A stretch of DNA of 36,345 nucleotides. Origin: Monosiga brevicollis MX1. Lineage: Eukaryota; Opisthokonta; Choanoflagellata; Craspedida; Salpingoecidae. The notes beneath the pieces are model-generated. The model saw only the letters and a list, made by a program, of their open reading frames with translations. It had not been told where the DNA came from and made no database searches. A program made the position numbers and the translations under genes. The stretch spans positions 493,971-530,315 of the forward strand of contig NW_001865067.1 of assembly GCF_000002865.3 (NCBI RefSeq), read 5' to 3'. This document shows positions 21,192 through 32,934 of this stretch, in pieces; the stretch's first letter is position 1; every line of letters starts with the position of its first letter.

Positions 21192-24100
21192 TTAGCACTC
21201 CTCTTCATCCTCATCTTCAGCGCTTCCGCCGGTGGCGCCGGTGCTAAACGTGTTCATGGTGGCCCCGGAAGAGGCCCCAAAACGTTGCCGAACGACTGCC
21301 AGGAGCTTGTCCCTTGTATGCGTGCCCTTTTCCAAGTCGGCTCGAATGCCGGCGTGCTCGAGCGCCACCGTCTGGAGATCCTCATTGCTCATGGACATGA
21401 GGTTGGGCGGAGCCGGGGGCAAGGGCTCGTCACGGGTGATGGTCAGATCCAGAGCGCGCGAGCGTCGCAACAGATCAAAAACCAAATACGTTGCGTGCTG
21501 GTGATTCAGCACCCATTGATCATTGACTTTGACCAATCGATCTCCCTCGCGCAGGTCAGTGCGTTGAAGCGGACCTTGGGGATCAATGTCCGTGAGCGTC
21601 ACCCCTTCCAAAAACATATAGCCTTGGCTAAGGTCCTTGGGCAAAGGGCTTAGCTTGAAGCCAAATGAAGAGCCCCGCTCTTTGGTCACATAGTAGTTGC
21701 GCATGCGGCGCTGCTCACAATAGTGCTCAGCCTCGCGTTGCTGTTCATCCTCCAGCTGCTGCTGATTCTGGAAAAAGAGGGAGCGCAAATCCGCGTGGCC
21801 ATCCCCGGGGTCAAGAGGTCGCTTATATTCACTGTTGCTGTAGACTTCGTGCACTGTGGGAAGCGCGTCGCTAAAGGTCACGTGACGGTTTCCTGATGCT
21901 CGGGCGCCCCGTGCTGCCGAGCTAAAGGACGTCGTCGAAGCCGAGCTCCCATTCTGCAGCGCTACACCGTCCGGTTCCTGGGAGACATTCGTGCCATTGG
22001 GCAAGGCATCGTGTGTGGGGTTGGTGGCCGTGTCGTCACTGGGTACGGGCGAGGCCTGCATGGCAGCCACGGTCGGATCGACGAAACGCGATGAAATCTC
22101 CTCGATGGTGTACTCGCGGGTCCAGCCATCACGGGGATCAACCAAGACGCGCAGACCATAATGCTCAAAGGCGGCCTCTTGGAGCTGTTCGTTGCTCCAG
22201 GCCCCAAAGTCGGGCAACGGAGGAAGTGGCTCATTGCGTGTAATGGTAATATCAAGAGCGGGATGCGTATTGATAATATCCATCAAATACTTGGCATGGG
22301 GCAGGCTCACTACCCACTGGCCATTGATCTTGACGATGCGGTCGCCCTCGCGGCAGTTGCCGTCGGCAGCCAGTGCGCTTGGTTGGGCAATGCTTTTGAT
22401 GCGCACGGGCTCGGCCAGGAGCAGGCCCGGCACGGTGGACTTGCCTGCGCTCTCCATTTCAAAACCAAACGTCTCAAAGGGGGCCTTCATGACGTAAAAG
22501 CCACGCAGCCGTGAATCAGAAACACTGGCCTCGACCTCGGCCCGCTGCTCTTCTTCCATGGCTTGCTGGTTGTGGCTGACAAGCTGGCGCAAATCGAGAA
22601 ACTCCTTGTACTCAAGCTGACGCTTATACTCGTCGTGCGAGTAGGTTTCAAAGCTCTCGTTCTTGCTGAGGTTGATGGAGACACGGCGTTTGGGACGATT
22701 GGTGGCTGTCGTATTTGTAGTGGCGGGCGGAGCGGATGCAGGCGGAGCAACGGTGGGCGGGGCAGACGAGGGAGGGGCAGCGGCGAGAGGAGGGGTATCG
22801 TCTTGTGGCGGCTCCACGGGGGGTTCCGCGGGCGGGGCAGGAATGTGCACAATGGGTGGTGACGTGCTGGTGGTGCTGCCAGTGTCAGCGGCGACGGACG
22901 TCACGGCAGTGGAGGTGGAGGAAAGAAAGACGTCTCCTTCGGACGTGTCGTCAGCGTAGTCAGGGGGCGGAGGCCGCGGTGCAGATGCTTGCTGCGCTGG
23001 TTGGGCCTTGGGCTGCGGTGATACTGGTTGCTCGTGCACGGGCGGTTGGCTCGGAGCACTACTTGTCGGGGCGGCGGCAGTTGAGCTGGTCTGCAAGCTG
23101 TCTAATTTGGCCAAGGTGGCTAGCTCGTCATGAGAGAGGGCTTCCATTTCGTGGAAGGACTGACGTCGGGCTGATTCTCGCTTGGCCGCAGCGCTGTGTC
23201 CCCCACTCTTCTCGATGAAGACCGGGTCACGAGTCAAGGCTAAAAAGTGAAGCGGGGCAACAAAAGAGCCACCAGCCACGTAGCGCGCCCAGTCCAGGAC
23301 CTGGGTGGAGGCTAAACCGAGCTGGCCCGGTGGAAATGGGGGTTCACCGACAGTACGATGAAGCTGTGACAGCTCAGCAGAGGTGAACCATTTGGCTTTG
23401 GTGTAACGGCAAGCCGGAGGCAGCTTGGTCTCGGGGCCAAGGTCATCTGATGGAGCAGGGTTTCGCAATGCATGGCAAATGAGGATGCAAGAGGCAAATG
23501 AGGATGCAAGAGGCAAATGAGGATGCAAGAGGCAAATGTCGGGAGGGGTGGCATCGAGGGTGGCGGCGGACCAGGGGTGCTCACCAGCAATTTCGACGAG
23601 GCAGACGACTCGCATGGGTGGGTCGTTGGGGGTGGAGGCGGTTTCGATGCGCAGAATGCCGGCGATGTGAACGGCTTGGTTGAGTGCGAATTTGCAGTAG
23701 CGATGCACGGACATGCCGAAATCTTCGGCGGGACGGAGCGGGGTCTCGAAAAACTGCCAGCCATTGTGCGCGGGCTCATCCTGCGCGAGGAGGAAGCGAT
23801 CCCGGGTCCCGGTCTTGACGGGCACGATCATGACCGAGTTGAGGCGGGCAGGCATATCTGAGATGGAAGCCAGCGGAGTGCGCTGTGATGGGGTAGAAGC
23901 GCGGGAGCGGATGGAGGAGGACGTCGAGGATCCATGAAACCGGGGGCCCAAGTGTTGTGGGGAAAGGGGACGCTATGATGTGTGCGTGAGTGTGTGCGCG
24001 AGTGTGCGCAAGCAGAGAAGAGGGTGCGGGAAAGCGGGGCGTGCTGATGTGAGATCGAGTGTGCGGCAAGTGTGCTTCACAGCATGGCAAGCAAGAAACA

Positions 24101-24628
24101 CTGGCAGTTGAACGGACTGAGCGAGGTCAGACCTGAGTCATGCTGGGTGTGGGGGAGAGAGGGATGGGGGTGGGATTCTTCAGCCTGTCCATCATCCATT
24201 GACGCTGACGCTCGTCGGCTTCTTGGACCAAAACTTTGAGGGGTTTGGTGCGGGGCTGCTCACGAATTTTGAGAACCGCCTGTGGCCACAGTGACAAGTA
24301 AAAGGGTGAGTTGGTTCCACTGTGGGTGGGCCGGCAAGTCAAGAAGGAAGAGAAAAAAGGGGGTGTTGTCAAGAGCATGATAAAGGGTGCGGCGGCGGGT
24401 TGGGTGGCCGATGGCACTGACCTCTTGGTGGGTGAGGTGGTTCAAAGGAATATCGTTGACTTTACGAACGATTTGGCCGACTTTGAGGCCGGCGAGGGCG
24501 GCGGGACCGCCATCATCAATGACCGTGACAAAGTGAATGGTGCCTTGAACTGCACGGTGTATGCGTTGACTGGATATCTGAAATCCAAGCTGCCCAGCTT
24601 TGTTGCGCTGAATAAAGATGCGCTTCAT
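21192..24628 (-). CDS. Triple-PDZ protein with Nudix-like domain
   Basis: Four exons (minus strand: 24628-24422, 24279-24133, 23882-23585, 23446-21192) join in frame to about 968 residues. PDZ1 (residues about 1-95) contains QLGFQISS and GLKVGQIVRKVNDIPL. Residues about 130-250 resemble a Nudix fold (SVMIVPVKTG.RDRFLLAQ...GWQFFETP...AKWFTSAEL), but the RExxEE metal-binding helix is missing, so it would not be catalytic. A Pro/Ala/Ser-rich linker follows. Then come two copies of one module: an EYKR/DLR/QQ...EEEQR helical stretch, a PDZ domain (about 533-622 and 803-891; EGDRIVKINGQWV and EGDRLVKVNDQWV) and a short helical tail (SNEQLQ/SNEDLQ, EH.G.R). The protein ends in an acidic tail, EDEDEEEC. 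It is probably a cytoplasmic or submembrane scaffold. I do not know a named family with this order. Confidence 0.82.
23474..23538. repeat. 19-base tandem repeat inside an intron
   Basis: Three exact copies of GGCAAATGAGGATGCAAGA plus a partial fourth fill almost half of the 138-base third intron of the PDZ gene. The repeat keeps the frame open, which disguises the intron as coding sequence. Confidence 0.9.
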
Positions 24629-25248
24629 GGGTGGCCGGGCGAGCTGAGGCGGCGAGGCAGCGTGTGCGTGCGATGGTGTCCTAAGATGGTAGGGAGGTAG
24701 GGAGAAAGAGGAGGGGAAGAGAGAGGAGATCAGAATGTGATGATGGGAGGAGGATCAGGTGCACCAGTTTGCGTAAGACTGACTGTTGATCAAGCGAGTA
24801 CGCGGCGCTGCCCAGCTTGCCCTTTGGGCTACCGGCTACGGAAAAAAAAAAACGTGGCAAGCGATGTTGAATGCGGCGACGGCGCTACAAGAAAGAAGAA
24901 AAAGCAAGGGCGGCTGGCAGCTGAAGACGCTACCTTGTGGGACATTTTCTGGCAGAACCGAGAGATCCCGAGACTCTTTGTTCCCCATGGTGGGCGGGTT
25001 GGAGAGCCAGCAAGGCGCGCGCGAGAGGCAGCAAGGCGGGCGGGCACGGGCTCGAGGTGAGCGCGAGCGTCACCGGTGGTGGGGGTGGATCAACCAGCCC
25101 ACGGCCGTCACCCAATGACAAGAACACCAGGAAGGAAGCTGCCCAACGAGCTTCCAACTCCCCTACAATCGATCACAAACGAGCGCGCGCAGTCCAAACC
25201 GATGAGAAGGACGAGGCAACGACGACAGAGACCCTTGAAGAAGCGTGA

Positions 25249-25302
25249 GGAGGTAGAGGCGGAGGTAGAGGCGGAGGTAGAGGCGGAGGTAGAGGCGGAG
25301 GA
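25249..25302. repeat. 12-base tandem repeat GGAGGTAGAGGC
   Basis: Four exact copies (25249-25296) are followed by a decayed one. The purine bias (all bases but one T and one C per unit) matches the nearby AG tract. Confidence 0.9.
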
Positions 25303-25541
25303 AGGGGGCGGAAGCAGTCCTTTTTGATCCAATGATGGCGCAAACGTTGGCCCACACAAGCTCACACACACACACATTCATGTATCCATCTGGGTCCTCA
25401 TACACACACATGCACGCGCGCACGCACGCATGCCTGCAACGGCTCAGGTCTCAGGTGTGTTCACGCGCACTGACCTCCGCCGCCACCGTTTGTGCTCCAG
25501 TCGTTGATGCCCTCGTCACAAGACGCGATGAGACTGAGACT

Positions 25542-25790
<249 letters not shown>

Positions 25791-25804
25791 GACGCGCTTC
25801 CACT

Positions 25805-25842
25805 TTTTTATCTGACAATACCTTCGATTTATTCTGACAATC
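25805..25842 (+). promoter_or_regulatory. Paired TTATCTGACAAT motif (site 4)
   Basis: TTTTTATCTGACAATA (25805-25820) and ATTTATTCTGACAATC (25827-25842) are direct copies with cores 22 bases apart. A weaker inverted copy (rc AATCTGACGAATT) lies at about 25941-25953. The pair directly follows the long AG tract in the divergent PDZ/WDR35 region. The role is inferred. Confidence 0.45.
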
Positions 25843-26802
25843 AGTGCTGCTTTATGAATTTGCGGGAGAGCATAAACGACTCCACAACGATTCACATCTT
25901 CACAAGACCATGCAAACGAGCCATCAAAGACGAAATTCGAAATTCGTCAGATTACCAAGTGTCAGTCCCGCCTTGGCTTCAAACAAGAAAGAAAAAAGCT
26001 TTTTTCAAGTGTGAGACGGCCAACACCTTCGCAACGTATTTTCAGTGCTGAGGTGTGTGAATGAGAATGCGCTTCCGGCTCACACACACACACACACACA
26101 CAAACAAGAGAGAGAAAAGGGCAGCGCGTCTTCCCCCTCACTCACTCACACACGGACGCATATGAATGCATGGGGGACCCTCCCTTCCGGGTGCCTGTGA
26201 TCGACAGTGGCAATCGGGGGGGTACGGGGAGTTGGGCTTGGTTGCCGTCGGAAAAGAGAGACCCGGGGAGGCTGGGGGGGCGGAGGGGCCACTTGTGCAG
26301 CCCGTCAGTGTGTGATGATGCCACGGGCAGACCAATGGCAGTGCACACACACGCGCACACACACGGACGCACACACACTGCTAGCCATCTGCCTGGTCAG
26401 GTCACTGAGCGTTCAATGCAGTGCACTGCCTCGTCAGTCACGACCCCTGCGATCTCCCGGGATTGATGCGACTGACCGTCCCCTATGAATCCATCCAGTA
26501 CAAGGCAACTACACAACAACATCTCCATCTCTCTCTCTCGCGCGCGCGCTCTTGCTCTCTCGCTTCTTCCGCCCCACCCCCCCTCCCCCCCCCCGTCCTT
26601 TTTTTCTTACTGTTGGCTCGTATTGATCATGTGCATGTCTGTGGTGGATCAACCCCGGTAGACTTTCTTCTGAGAGCTGCAGGCTCTCTCATTCCACGCG
26701 CTTCCCTTGACTCGAGGCCGACCGCAAAGTCATTGCTCGAGTCCAGACCGGGCGCCGAGTCCAGACGGGCCATTGGGACCCCTTTTCCCAAACACCAGCA
26801 TC

Positions 26803-27033
26803 ATGTTCATCTACCTCAGCAAGAAGATCAAAATCGCCATTCCCAATCCAATCCCGCTCAAATCCATTGCTTGGAATCAAGAGCAGGGCTGGATTGCCTG
26901 CGGTGGTGAAGAAGGTCCGCGCCCAGCCCCGCCTCACCCCCGCGAGCCCCACCAATGCGCCGCCTTGCGTCCCTCTTTTAAATTTTGATTTTCGACTTTT
27001 TTTTTTGTTTTTTTTGTTTTTTTTTGCTCTCTA

Positions 27034-27096
<63 letters not shown>

Positions 27097-30000
27097 TGGC
27101 AGGCTTGTTGAAGGTCATCAAGCTCGAAACGGCCAGCGACAAGAACAGCAGCAATCTCACCTTGAATCAAACCCTCTCTGGTCACAATGGCCGTGTCGAG
27201 GTTGGCCCTGCCCCTCTTCCTAGCCCCGCTCGCTCTGCCAAGAACCCTCACTCAACTGCGATCCTTGCAGGTGGTGACTTGGAACGAAAACTATCGGAAA
27301 CTCACCACGGCAGATCAATATGGTCTCATTGTCGTTTGGATGCTCTTCAAGGTCCTTACCCGCTGCGCGCACCCCCTGGCCGTTTTTTCTGGCTCAGCAA
27401 CGCCCTGCTCCTCTTGGCTGATTGAGACTGTTGCTCTTGCCTTGGTCCATTTCTTCCGTCGTCTTGTTTAGGGCCAATGGCACGAGGAAATGATCAACAA
27501 CCGCAATAAGAGCTTTGTGACTGACATGAAGTGGAACTCGGATGGCCAGCGCATCTGCATTGCCTACGATGACGGCGATGTCATTGTCGGCCAGGTCGAC
27601 GGTCAGCGCGTTTGGGGCAAGGGCCTCGGCTTTCACATTCGCCAAGTCGAATGGTCACCAAACGGCAAAAACATCCTGTTCGGCAGCAGTACCGGTGATG
27701 TCTTTGTCTACAACGAGCAGGGTGATCAGATTAGCAAACTCAACATGATCTGCCTTGAAGGTGGGTCAGAGCCGCTTCACTTGACCTTGACCTACCATGG
27801 ACCCGAATTGTTCCCCTCCTCCCTCTTTGCTCACCCCAACGCGCAACAACGTAACCACTTAGGCTTAACCGAGGCCAAGCTCAAAGCCATGACCTGGTAC
27901 AACGGCACTTTTGGCTACATGCAGCGTAACGCCCCTGTTCTCGCCATTTGCTACGAAAATGGCCGGATGCAGCTTATGCGCAACATCACCGACAGCAAGC
28001 CCATCCTTGTTGACGCCATGATGCGCATCTGCGCCGCCAAGTACGCCCGTGCTGCCCCGACAAATGCCACCTCAGTTTTGCCCACCCCTCATGCCTTGGC
28101 GGTACATTACATCCCAGGTGGAACCACAACGGTACCGTTCTGGCCGTGGCGGGCATTGAGAACACGGCGGGCTCCGAGGAGCAGGTAACATGCGCGCCCG
28201 CCACAACAGCTGCCGCCCAACTGAGGCAACATCCCATCATCCCCTCGCTCCTTGACACCATCTCGTCATGATCTCCCTTTCCTCCTCCCTTTCCTCCTCC
28301 CTTTCCCCCTTCCTTTCCTCCTTTTCTTACACACACACACACTCACATGTACACTGCCTTCCCCAGACTTGCACCGTGCAGTTTTACTCGCCGACCGGCG
28401 AGCACCAGCGCAGCCTCCACGTCCCGGGCTCTGACATTTCTGGCCTTGCATGGGAGCTGGGAGGTCTCAAGCTTTCTCTCACCGTGGTAGGCCCCTCAAA
28501 ACCATGGCCTCTTCTATGAACCACGTGTTCAACCCCACATCTCCCTCAATCACCGTTGATTGTCACACCCCCACCCCTCTCTTTCGTACAGGACAACTTC
28601 ATCTTCTTCGCCAACGTTCGCCCCGACTACTTTTGGGGCCACTTTGACAACACAGGTGAGCCCTTGCCGGCGTCATGCACCCAGGGCCCACCCATGAAAT
28701 CTGGTTCCGGCTGACACTGGCTCATTCTCCGTGCTTTGTGCGCAGTTGTCTATGCCTTCAGCAAGCCGCAGCGCGACGAGCACTGCGTCGTATTCTGGGA
28801 TGTCAAGCGCAAGCATCACACAGTCAAGTACATCAAGAACCTCGTCAACATTGCAGCGGCCGGCGATCGCTGCATCCTCTGCACCAAGAGCGACGATGAT
28901 AGCGGCCAACACATTCTCATTATGTGCAATGCCATGGGTACCGCCATTGATTCCAAGTACATTGACATTGAGCCCATTCACACCCACATGTCTGATACCC
29001 ACATTGTGGCCGCCTCCAATGAATGTGTCTATGTGTGGAACTTTGCCTCCAAGGTCTGCCAACCCAATATTTTTTTTTTTGTTTTTTTTTTGTTTTCTTG
29101 CGCCGTTTTCCTGCACAGTTGGCTTCGTCGCTTTGCCACAGGCCGCGTCTGCACCCCGTTTGCTCACGCATCATGCATCCTGCTTGCCTTGGCCATTCTT
29201 CGCGCCCGGCTGTCCCTACTTTTGCTCTACAAGTCGAGCGAAAAGTCGCGACGCACAGATGAAAAGATCTTCCACATTGATGACAGCCCCACAGGTGGCA
29301 AGGACACCGACCCTACACGCTTTCGCAAGGCGCGCACCACAACTCAGGACCCTGTCTGCGCCGTCTGCGTCTCGGATCGTCTGCTGATGGTCTCGCGCGT
29401 CTCTGGCGCTCTTCACCAATATGGCTTGCCCAAGGCTGCGCTCGAGATCAAGCATGCCCTTAATTGCCGCCCCGATCGCATCCGCCTCAACTCTGACTCA
29501 ACTCGGCTGGCCATCCTTGATATTGATGGTCCGTTGTCTGTGATGCAACCACCATGCATTCATAGCAGGCCCGACTCGACCATGACACAGGGGTGCAACA
29601 GCCATGATTCTGACCACCACCACCACCTATCCTTCTCCTCACATGCATGTAGGTGTGCTCACTTTTTTTGACCCTGAAGCCAAGCGCCTCAACCCGGAGA
29701 CTGGCAACGTCGTGTATGGCCTGCCCGTGGAAGATTTTGAACGCAAAGTATGGACGCAGACCTCCCGTTTGAGGCACGCGTGACACTCTGCCCAGGACAC
29801 CGCCTGATACATTTGTGTCCTGATAGGACGTTTGGGACTTCCGTTGGGCTGATGACAACCCCTCACTCTTTGCCATGATGGAGCGATCCTACATGTACAT
29901 CTTCCGTGACCTTGACCCTGAAGAGCCCATTCCCAGCAACGCCTACATTAGCAAGTTTAGCAACCTGCAAGTCGAGTCCGTGGCACTGGATGAGGTCATG

Positions 30001-32672
30001 TCAGACCCTGAGCACCCGACCAACGTAGGTGACACCATCGACCGTTCTAACCCTGCAATTTTGCGGCCAGCAGCTTCCAATGCTCAATCATGAACAATTG
30101 GGGTTTTTGCTTGACTACCGAGCAGACGCACTACTTTGAGCGTGAAATCAAGTCTTTGCGCGATACGCGCACCCTTCTCAAGACTGTTACCATTGAGGAT
30201 GCCTACAACTACATTGAGCAAAACCCCCATCCTCGCCTCTGGCGTCTCCTCGCCGAATCGGTGCGTGTCTGCTCATTTTAGTTGCCCCTTGATTCCGTCC
30301 CAATAACAGCTTGTATCGTAAGCTGGGGGACAAGGAATAAAAAAAAATGTGTTCACCTAACGCTTGTCATGGTGCGTCGATGACAGGCTTTGGGACAAAT
30401 GGATCTTGACATTGCAGACAAGGCTTTTGTTCGCTGCCAGGATTTGCAAGGTGTGACCCGTGCCGCTCTGACCCTGCATTCTCTGTTCGGGCCTTTGCTC
30501 ATTTGTTGTTTCCCTTCGCCTTGCGTCTTGCAACACTGGCCAGGTATCCACTTTGTCAAGCATCTGGAAGCTTTGGGTGACAAGAAGAAGCAAGAGGCCG
30601 AGGTGGCGGCCTACTTTCAGGAGTTTGACAAGGCTCAACAGCTCTTGCTCAACATTGATCGCCGTGACTTGGCCATTTCCATGCGTCGCAAGCTCGGCGA
30701 CTGGTTCCGCGTCATTCAGCTTGTACGGGCCGGTGGCGGTGCCAGTGACCAAGAGCTCAAACACGCTTGGACGAGCATTGGCCAGTACTACTTTGAGCGC
30801 CAGCGATACCAAACGGCCCGCGAGCATTTTGCGCAGGCCGGCTATGTCAAGGGTCTGATTGAGAGCTGCTTCCATCTGGAAGATTGGAAGGGTTTGGAGG
30901 ACCAGGTTTGTGCACAAGTCGCTTTGGTGATGGATGTCGCTCAACAAGCTGATGAGCGACCACCGCCATTAGCCTGACCCTCATCCCTCTCTTTCTTCTT
31001 TGGTAGATTGATGTGTTGCCTGAAGGTGATGACTTGCTGCGTCGGGCAGGCCAGCTCTTGGCCACAGCAGGCTTGAGCGAGCTCTCAGGGAAGGCCTACG
31101 TTCGTGCTGGCCTTATCAAAGACGCCATCGATGTTTGTGTCAAGCAAAATCAGTGGGATGCAGCCGTGACCCTGGCCAACGAGCACAACGTCACCGAGGT
31201 ATGCGATTTGCACCTTTTGTCACCGAGGTGGAGCGAGTGGCTCACATCAAAGACCGTGCCTACTTAGATTGATACGCTTTTGCACAAGTACGCTTCCCAT
31301 CTTTTGAGCAAAAACAAGATTGTCGAAGCCGTCGAGGTTAGTCCCAGGCGCCGCGATTGCCAAGGCCCCCTCGTCTCGACTTGGTTCAGCTTGTTGCTCA
31401 TGCAGACTTGCCGATGGGGTGGTTGTGCGTCCATGCAGCTGTATCGCAAAGCAAAATCACATGTGGATTGCGCAAAACTCCTCTTCGACATGGCTGCCAC
31501 TGCATTGTTGAATCGCAAGAACCTGCGGTAAGTTGGTTCATGACAATCAAGCGGTGTTGTAGTTTTGGCTTCGGGACGACAGCAAGCCTTATCTTACGTT
31601 CTGACACAGGGCCAAGAAGCTATTCGTTCTCGGTGCCATGGAGGTTGAGCAGCACAAGGACCGGCGCAGTGGGGACCAGACCCTAGAGGGTCTGCTGGAG
31701 GATGATCAGCTGGATGATGAAAAGGCCAAGGTCATCGAGCATGCCTGGCGTGGCGCCGAGGCCTGTCATTTCTTGCTGCTTGGTCAAAAGCAGGTACGAA
31801 ATGGCTCTCTGCGCGAAATCAGCCAAGCAAGCGCCGAAAGGTGTTGGAAATGATTTGGTGCGTGTCTCACTTTGAACTCTGGTGCTTGGTCCGGCTCGTC
31901 CATGGCGTGGTCTTGCGCAGCTGCATGCCTCCAAGCCCTACGATGCGCTGCGTTGCGCTGTGCGCTTGACCGAATACGATGATATCGTGGACCCGCTTTT
32001 GGCCTACTCCCTGCTCGCGCTGGCTGCTGCGGCCACACGCAACTACGCCATCTGTTCCAAGGCGTTTGTCAAGCTGGAAAGTTTGCCCAAGCAGGGTCGC
32101 ATGAAGGCTCAAATTGAATCCTTGGCGACGGAGTTGTTCTCAGCGTAAGTGTTCTATCTGTTTTGCAAGTGGACTGTGTTGGGTGTTGGGCCTTCCTCTT
32201 GCCTCACGTCAGTTCGGCCGTGCTCCCTGCAGACACCCTCCCAAGAATGCGCCCGCTGCCACATTGGAATGCCCTTCCTGTTCTCACGAGAATCCCGACT
32301 GGTGAGTGTTGACATTGTTATTATCCTTGTCTCTCTTCGCCTCGTTGTCATCATCAGACATGCTCATCGTGTGACCTTGGTTCATTTCAGGGCGACGTCC
32401 TGCCAAGCATGTGAAATGAAGTTTTTGGCCTCAGTCGCCAGCGGTCGCCCCATGGTTGATCTCGAGGTTTGTCCCGTGTTTGCACCGCTTTCTCGCTATC
32501 TCTCGAGTCCATTGCACTGACACGATCATTTTGTCTCACGCTGTTAAACTTGATGACTTTCTGCTTTCTTTAGTACTGGATTTGCGAGGGCTGCAAGCAC
32601 CGGGCTGGCATTGAGGAGATTTCAGCCTACCAATTCTGCCCTCTCTGCCACACCGCTGTTGGCCTGGATTAA
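26803..32672 (+). CDS. WDR35: WD repeat protein 35 / IFT121, IFT-A subunit
   Basis: Twenty-three exons (26803-26914, 27103-27200, 27271-27351, 27472-27760, 27863-28040, 28118-28184, 28367-28486, 28592-28655, 28746-29053, 29234-29528, 29653-29747, 29827-30024, 30126-30260, 30387-30450, 30544-30905, 31007-31198, 31268-31336, 31439-31527, 31610-31793, 31921-32144, 32233-32301, 32391-32466, 32574-32672) join in frame to about 1155 residues (human about 1170-1181). IFT121 is part of the IFT-A complex, which drives retrograde flagellar transport and membrane protein entry. Landmarks: [131 protein letters not shown] and [12 protein letters not shown] repeats lie in the N-terminal half and TPR-like helices in the C-terminal half. 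The tail has two cysteine pairs sets (CPSC...CQAC and CEGC...CPLC). Confidence 0.97.
27038..27096. repeat. (CT)n tract inside WDR35 intron 1
   Basis: About 50 bases of CT follow T-runs and end just before the acceptor at 27102, so the microsatellite doubles as the polypyrimidine tract of the intron. Confidence 0.95.
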
Positions 32673-32872
32673 AAAAAAATAAGCAGATCAAAAGGAACGG
32701 GAAGCCGCTTGAATCCTGTGTCCCTAACAGATGGATTTCTCACCATGGCTACAGATGTTTGATGCTCGTTTGTGTTCTGTGTCTGCCGTGTTCACGCGAG
32801 GAAGTGACATACGACAGCTGCGTGTACAAAATCTTTCAATTTATGGTACAAAATCATTTTGGTCAAAGGTCA

Positions 32873-32878
32873 AATAAA
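32873..32878 (+). terminator. Possible poly(A) signal of WDR35
   Basis: AATAAA lies 200 bases after the WDR35 stop and about 57 bases before the end of the convergent IBTK gene. It is the only such hexamer I noticed in this gap; use of it is a guess. Confidence 0.3.
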
Positions 32879-32934
32879 CACACCATGCGCGTCGGTAGAG
32901 CGAGAACAGCACCTGCCGAGCATCCAGTTCAGGG

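Noticed and set aside
28736-29671. 311-codon continuous frame in WDR35
   Set aside because: It contains real exons 9 and 10, but the piece between (29054-29233) is a T-rich intron that happens to stay open; family alignment breaks there.
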